A stretch of DNA of 53,252 bases. Origin: Deinococcus sp. Arct2-2. GTDB lineage: Bacteria > Deinococcota > Deinococci > Deinococcales > Deinococcaceae. Shown in pieces: positions 51,415 through 53,252 of this stretch (the first letter of the stretch is position 1; each line of letters starts with the position of its first letter). The stretch spans positions 1 to 53,252 of the forward strand of contig NZ_SSNW01000032.1 of the NCBI RefSeq assembly GCF_004801315.1, written 5' to 3'. Below the pieces are notes generated by a model. It had not been told where the DNA came from and did not search any database. It worked only from the letters and a program-made list of their open reading frames with translations. A program made the translations under genes and the position numbers.

Positions 51415-52095
51415 CTAAACCTTCTCCCCCACCGGCTGAGCCAACTCTGCCAGCCTCTCGCCCACTTCTACGGTCAGTGCCTTGATGCCCCCACGCGACG
51501 GCAACGGCGGGCCAAAACGCACGATCCAGCGCCGCCCAACCCGGCTGATGCCTACGGGCAAAATCGGGGCGCGGCCTTTGGCGGCAATCAGGGCCACACC
51601 GCCGTGCAGCTCTCCGCCGCCGCGTGTGCCTTCGGGGAAAATGCCGACTGTGCCGCCCGCCGCCAAGATTCGCAGGCTGGTTCGCACAGCTTTTACATCG
51701 CTGATATTGCGGTCTACTGGGTAGCTGCCGCCCGCCGTAATCAGTGGCCCGGTAATTGGCCCGAACAGTTCTTTTTTCGCCATAAACTGCATATAGCGCC
51801 CCGGCGGCAGGGCGCGTGCGATCAGGAACGGGTCTAGGCCAGAGCGGTGGTTGGCGGCCACCACCAACGGCGTTCCCGGCGGCGGCACATGCTCGCGCCC
51901 ATGCACTTCTAGGTGCATCCCACTCAGCAGCACAGGCAGGTAAGTGATATCGACGACGAAGCGGTAGACGCGGGGATTGACCACCGGAGCCAATTCCGGT
52001 TCTTTTGGCTTGGTGTGCGGGGCGGGGAGTGCAGCAACAGACCCTGAACGGGCGCGATCAGCACCCAAGTCGGGAGAGGGGGCAGCGTCGTTCAT
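51415..52095 (-). CDS. plsC: 1-acyl-glycerol-3-phosphate acyltransferase (PlsC-like)
   Basis: The 226-residue membrane-associated acyltransferase has motif I VVAANHRSGLDPF (NHx4D), motif II region YMQFMAKKELFGPI, motif III GIFPEGTRGGG and motif IV-like PILPVGISRVG. It adds the second acyl chain to lysophosphatidic acid in phospholipid synthesis. The N-terminal 35 residues are polar and unlike the family. ATG 52095 lies 6 nt behind TATGCT (leaderless). Confidence 0.9.
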   Translation of the reverse strand: MNDAAPSPDLGADRARSGSVAALPAPHTKPKEPELAPVVNPRVYRFVVDITYLPVLLSGMHLEVHGREHVPPPGTPLVVAANHRSGLDPFLIARALPPGRYMQFMAKKELFGPITGPLITAGGSYPVDRNISDVKAVRTSLRILAAGGTVGIFPEGTRGGGELHGGVALIAAKGRAPILPVGISRVGRRWIVRFGPPLPSRGGIKALTVEVGERLAELAQPVGEKV

Positions 52096-52101
52096 ACGGG
52101 C

Positions 52102-52107
52102 AGCATA
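52102..52107 (-). promoter_or_regulatory. -10 box TATGCT (leaderless)
   Basis: The box sits 6 nt before ATG 52095 of plsC. Confidence 0.65.
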
Positions 52108-52151
52108 CCCGCGCTAGGCCGTTTCGTCTTCCTTAGTTCAGTCAGGGATGT

Positions 52152-52418
52152 TCAGTAAGGCTCATCCGTAGCGTCGTCCGGATCTTCTTGCTCTGAGCTA
52201 TCCGCGTCCACCCCAGCCACTTCCGCGCCCCAGCTTCCGGCCAGCACCGCCCGCACCGCCTCTATGCGCTCATGGCAAGCGGCGTAGGCAGCTTTGGCTT
52301 CCTCTAGCAGCGGCAACACGCGGTCTAAGTCGGCCTCGCCCGATTCCAGTTCGGCGGCAATCCGCGACAATTTCGCGTAGGCGTCGCGGTACCCGAGAGG
52401 GGAAGAAACGTCAGGCAT
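52152..52418 (-). CDS. xseB: Exodeoxyribonuclease VII small subunit
   Basis: The 88-residue helical protein has the XseB core YAKLSRIAAELESGEADLDRVLPLLEEAKAAYAACHERIEAV and an acidic tail ending EQEDPDDATDEPY. XseB pairs with XseA, which is not in the window, to degrade single-stranded DNA. ATG 52418 lies 7 nt behind TAGAAT. The longer open frame to 52505 overlaps the divergent gene and is rejected. Confidence 0.88.
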   Translation of the reverse strand: MPDVSSPLGYRDAYAKLSRIAAELESGEADLDRVLPLLEEAKAAYAACHERIEAVRAVLAGSWGAEVAGVDADSSEQEDPDDATDEPY

Positions 52419-52425
52419 AGGCCAG

Positions 52426-52431
52426 ATTCTA
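52426..52431 (-). promoter_or_regulatory. -10 box TAGAAT (leaderless)
   Basis: The box sits 7 nt before ATG 52418 of xseB, back-to-back with the TAGGCT of the divergent gene 15 nt away. Confidence 0.65.
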
Positions 52432-52445
52432 GCGCCGCAGCGGGT

Positions 52446-52451
52446 TAGGCT
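52446..52451 (+). promoter_or_regulatory. -10 box TAGGCT (leaderless)
   Basis: The box sits 7 nt before ATG 52459. Confidence 0.65.
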
Positions 52452-52458
52452 GAAATCT

Positions 52459-53133
52459 ATGTCACAAAGCTCCACACCCCCCGACTTCACTTCCCCAGAC
52501 TTCACACACTTTGACCTGACCGTACTCCCCGCCGCCGCTTGCTACAAGCTGGTCACAGGAGTGGTGGTGCCGCGTCCGATTGCGTGGGTCAGCACGTTGG
52601 GGGAGGGCGGGCATGTGAACCTTGCGCCGTATTCCTTTTTTGGTTTGATGGGGTCCGACCCGCCTGTGGTGGCCTTCGCCCCCGGTGACAGGGCCGACGG
52701 CGTACCCAAAGACACGGCACTGAACATCGGCGCTGGCGGCGAATTTACGGTGAATCTGGTGTCGGCAGAGTTGGCCGCCACCATGAACGCCACCGCCACC
52801 GACTTTCCGCACGGCGTTGGCGAGGCCCAGACGCTGAATGTGCCGCTGGCAGACGGCGTAAAGGTGCGCGTGCCCCGTGTGGCCGCCAGTCCCGCCGCGC
52901 TGGAATGCCGCGAAGTCCAAACCATCCTAATTGGCCGCACCCGAATTATTCTGGGCGTGGTGTTGGGCGTCACCCTCCGCAGCGACGCCGTGCAGGACGC
53001 CGAACGCCACCATGTGGACACCAACTCCCTAGACCTGATCGGGCGCATGGGCGGGCGCGGCAGCTACGCCAGGACGCGGGAAACGTTCGTGCTGGAGCGA
53101 GTGAGTTACAGCGAGTGGGAGAAACGACGGTAG
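52459..53133 (+). CDS. Flavin reductase-like domain protein
   Basis: The 224-residue protein is of the DIM6/NTAB flavin reductase-like family. Motifs are CYKLVTGVVVPRPIAWVSTLGEGGHVNLAPYSFFGLMGSDPPVVAFAPG, TALNIGAGGEFTVNLV, and ALECREVQTILIGRTRIILGVVLG. It binds FMN, but its partner or substrate is unknown. It is a different, longer branch from the one at 21901-22398. The N-terminus has a small repeat (PPDFTSPDFTHFDLTV). It is divergent from xseB. Confidence 0.87.
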   Translation: MSQSSTPPDFTSPDFTHFDLTVLPAAACYKLVTGVVVPRPIAWVSTLGEGGHVNLAPYSFFGLMGSDPPVVAFAPGDRADGVPKDTALNIGAGGEFTVNLVSAELAATMNATATDFPHGVGEAQTLNVPLADGVKVRVPRVAASPAALECREVQTILIGRTRIILGVVLGVTLRSDAVQDAERHHVDTNSLDLIGRMGGRGSYARTRETFVLERVSYSEWEKRR

Positions 53134-53192
53134 GAACGCGGTGGGCATGATCGCTACAGTTGTTGCCTTTGAACTCTGGCAACAACCCTAAA

Positions 53193-53252
53193 GATTCATT
53201 TCACATCTCCACGATCCACGATCCACGATCCACGATCCACGATCCACGATCC
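53193..53252 (+). repeat. CCACGAT tandem array, cut by the window end
   Basis: From 53209 the heptamer CCACGAT is repeated about six times to the window edge, so the total copy number is unknown. The 28 bases from 53193 are identical to 2281-2308. Confidence 0.85.

Noticed and set aside
53209..53252. CRISPR-like array at the right edge
   Set aside because: The units are 7 bp with no spacers; it is a simple tandem repeat.

Overview
The window looks like a stretch of a Deinococcus chromosome. The evidence is high-GC coding, relatives of well-known Deinococcus proteins (an AlkA-type glycosylase, a CitE-like lyase, a DR2241-type CbiX multidomain protein), several families of short dispersed repeats, and very many start codons that sit 6-9 nt behind a TANNNT box. 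That last pattern is the known Deinococcus signature of leaderless mRNAs. The species cannot be named from sequence alone. I call about 50 protein genes. There is no rRNA, tRNA, CRISPR array or prophage.

Layout. 0.3-5 kb: a leaderless 40-codon small ORF, a CitE-like lyase, a pseudouridine-kinase-like gene, AlkA, a secreted YbaY-like protein and a GH1 beta-glucosidase. 5-7.5 kb: phoB-phoR-phoU. 8-10.8 kb: yqeK, an LCP-family gene and rsfS. 11-13.2 kb: cdaA-cdaR (cyclic di-AMP synthesis). 13.4-19.3 kb: a phosphoesterase, a VC0807-family membrane protein with a MITE-like element at its stop codon, two small hypothetical genes, an S41 peptidase and an M20 peptidase. 19.5-26.1 kb: an EF-hand protein, a CbiX-type chelatase, a flavin reductase, a GHL10 glycosidase-like protein, a complete ISAs1-family insertion sequence and a lipoprotein. 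26.2-30.7 kb: dnaX, mutY and a DEDDh exonuclease.

30.9-35.4 kb holds the most novel-looking unit. It has three minus-strand genes: a roadblock/LC7-like protein (A), a signal-peptide protein with C-terminal membrane segments (B, coupled to A by an ATGA overlap), and a 663-residue coiled-coil protein (C). The N-terminus of C is visibly homologous to the N-terminus of A. 35.8-43 kb: a Kbl/BioF-type synthase with a GNAT, menG, a three-domain bacterial Pnkp-type RNA repair enzyme, and a 2H phosphoesterase fused in frame to an RdgB/HAM1 pyrophosphatase that keeps its own internal leaderless promoter. 43-47.4 kb: HNH, MarC, a membrane protein, Fur, a thioredoxin-like ferredoxin and EamA. 47.8-51.2 kb: a btuF-btuC-btuD cobalamin uptake operon behind a cobalamin riboswitch and an intrinsic terminator. 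51.4-53.1 kb: plsC, xseB and a divergent flavin-reductase-like gene.

Intergenic DNA is rich in repeats. There are about nine copies of a ~105-bp hairpin repeat (A), three copies of a ~200-bp repeat (B), several copies of a GC-rich hairpin repeat (C), arrays of TTAGACCC-like octamers, and degenerate CCACGAT heptamers. They lie mostly just outside gene ends, and some interrupt operons (cdaA/cdaR, btuC/btuD).
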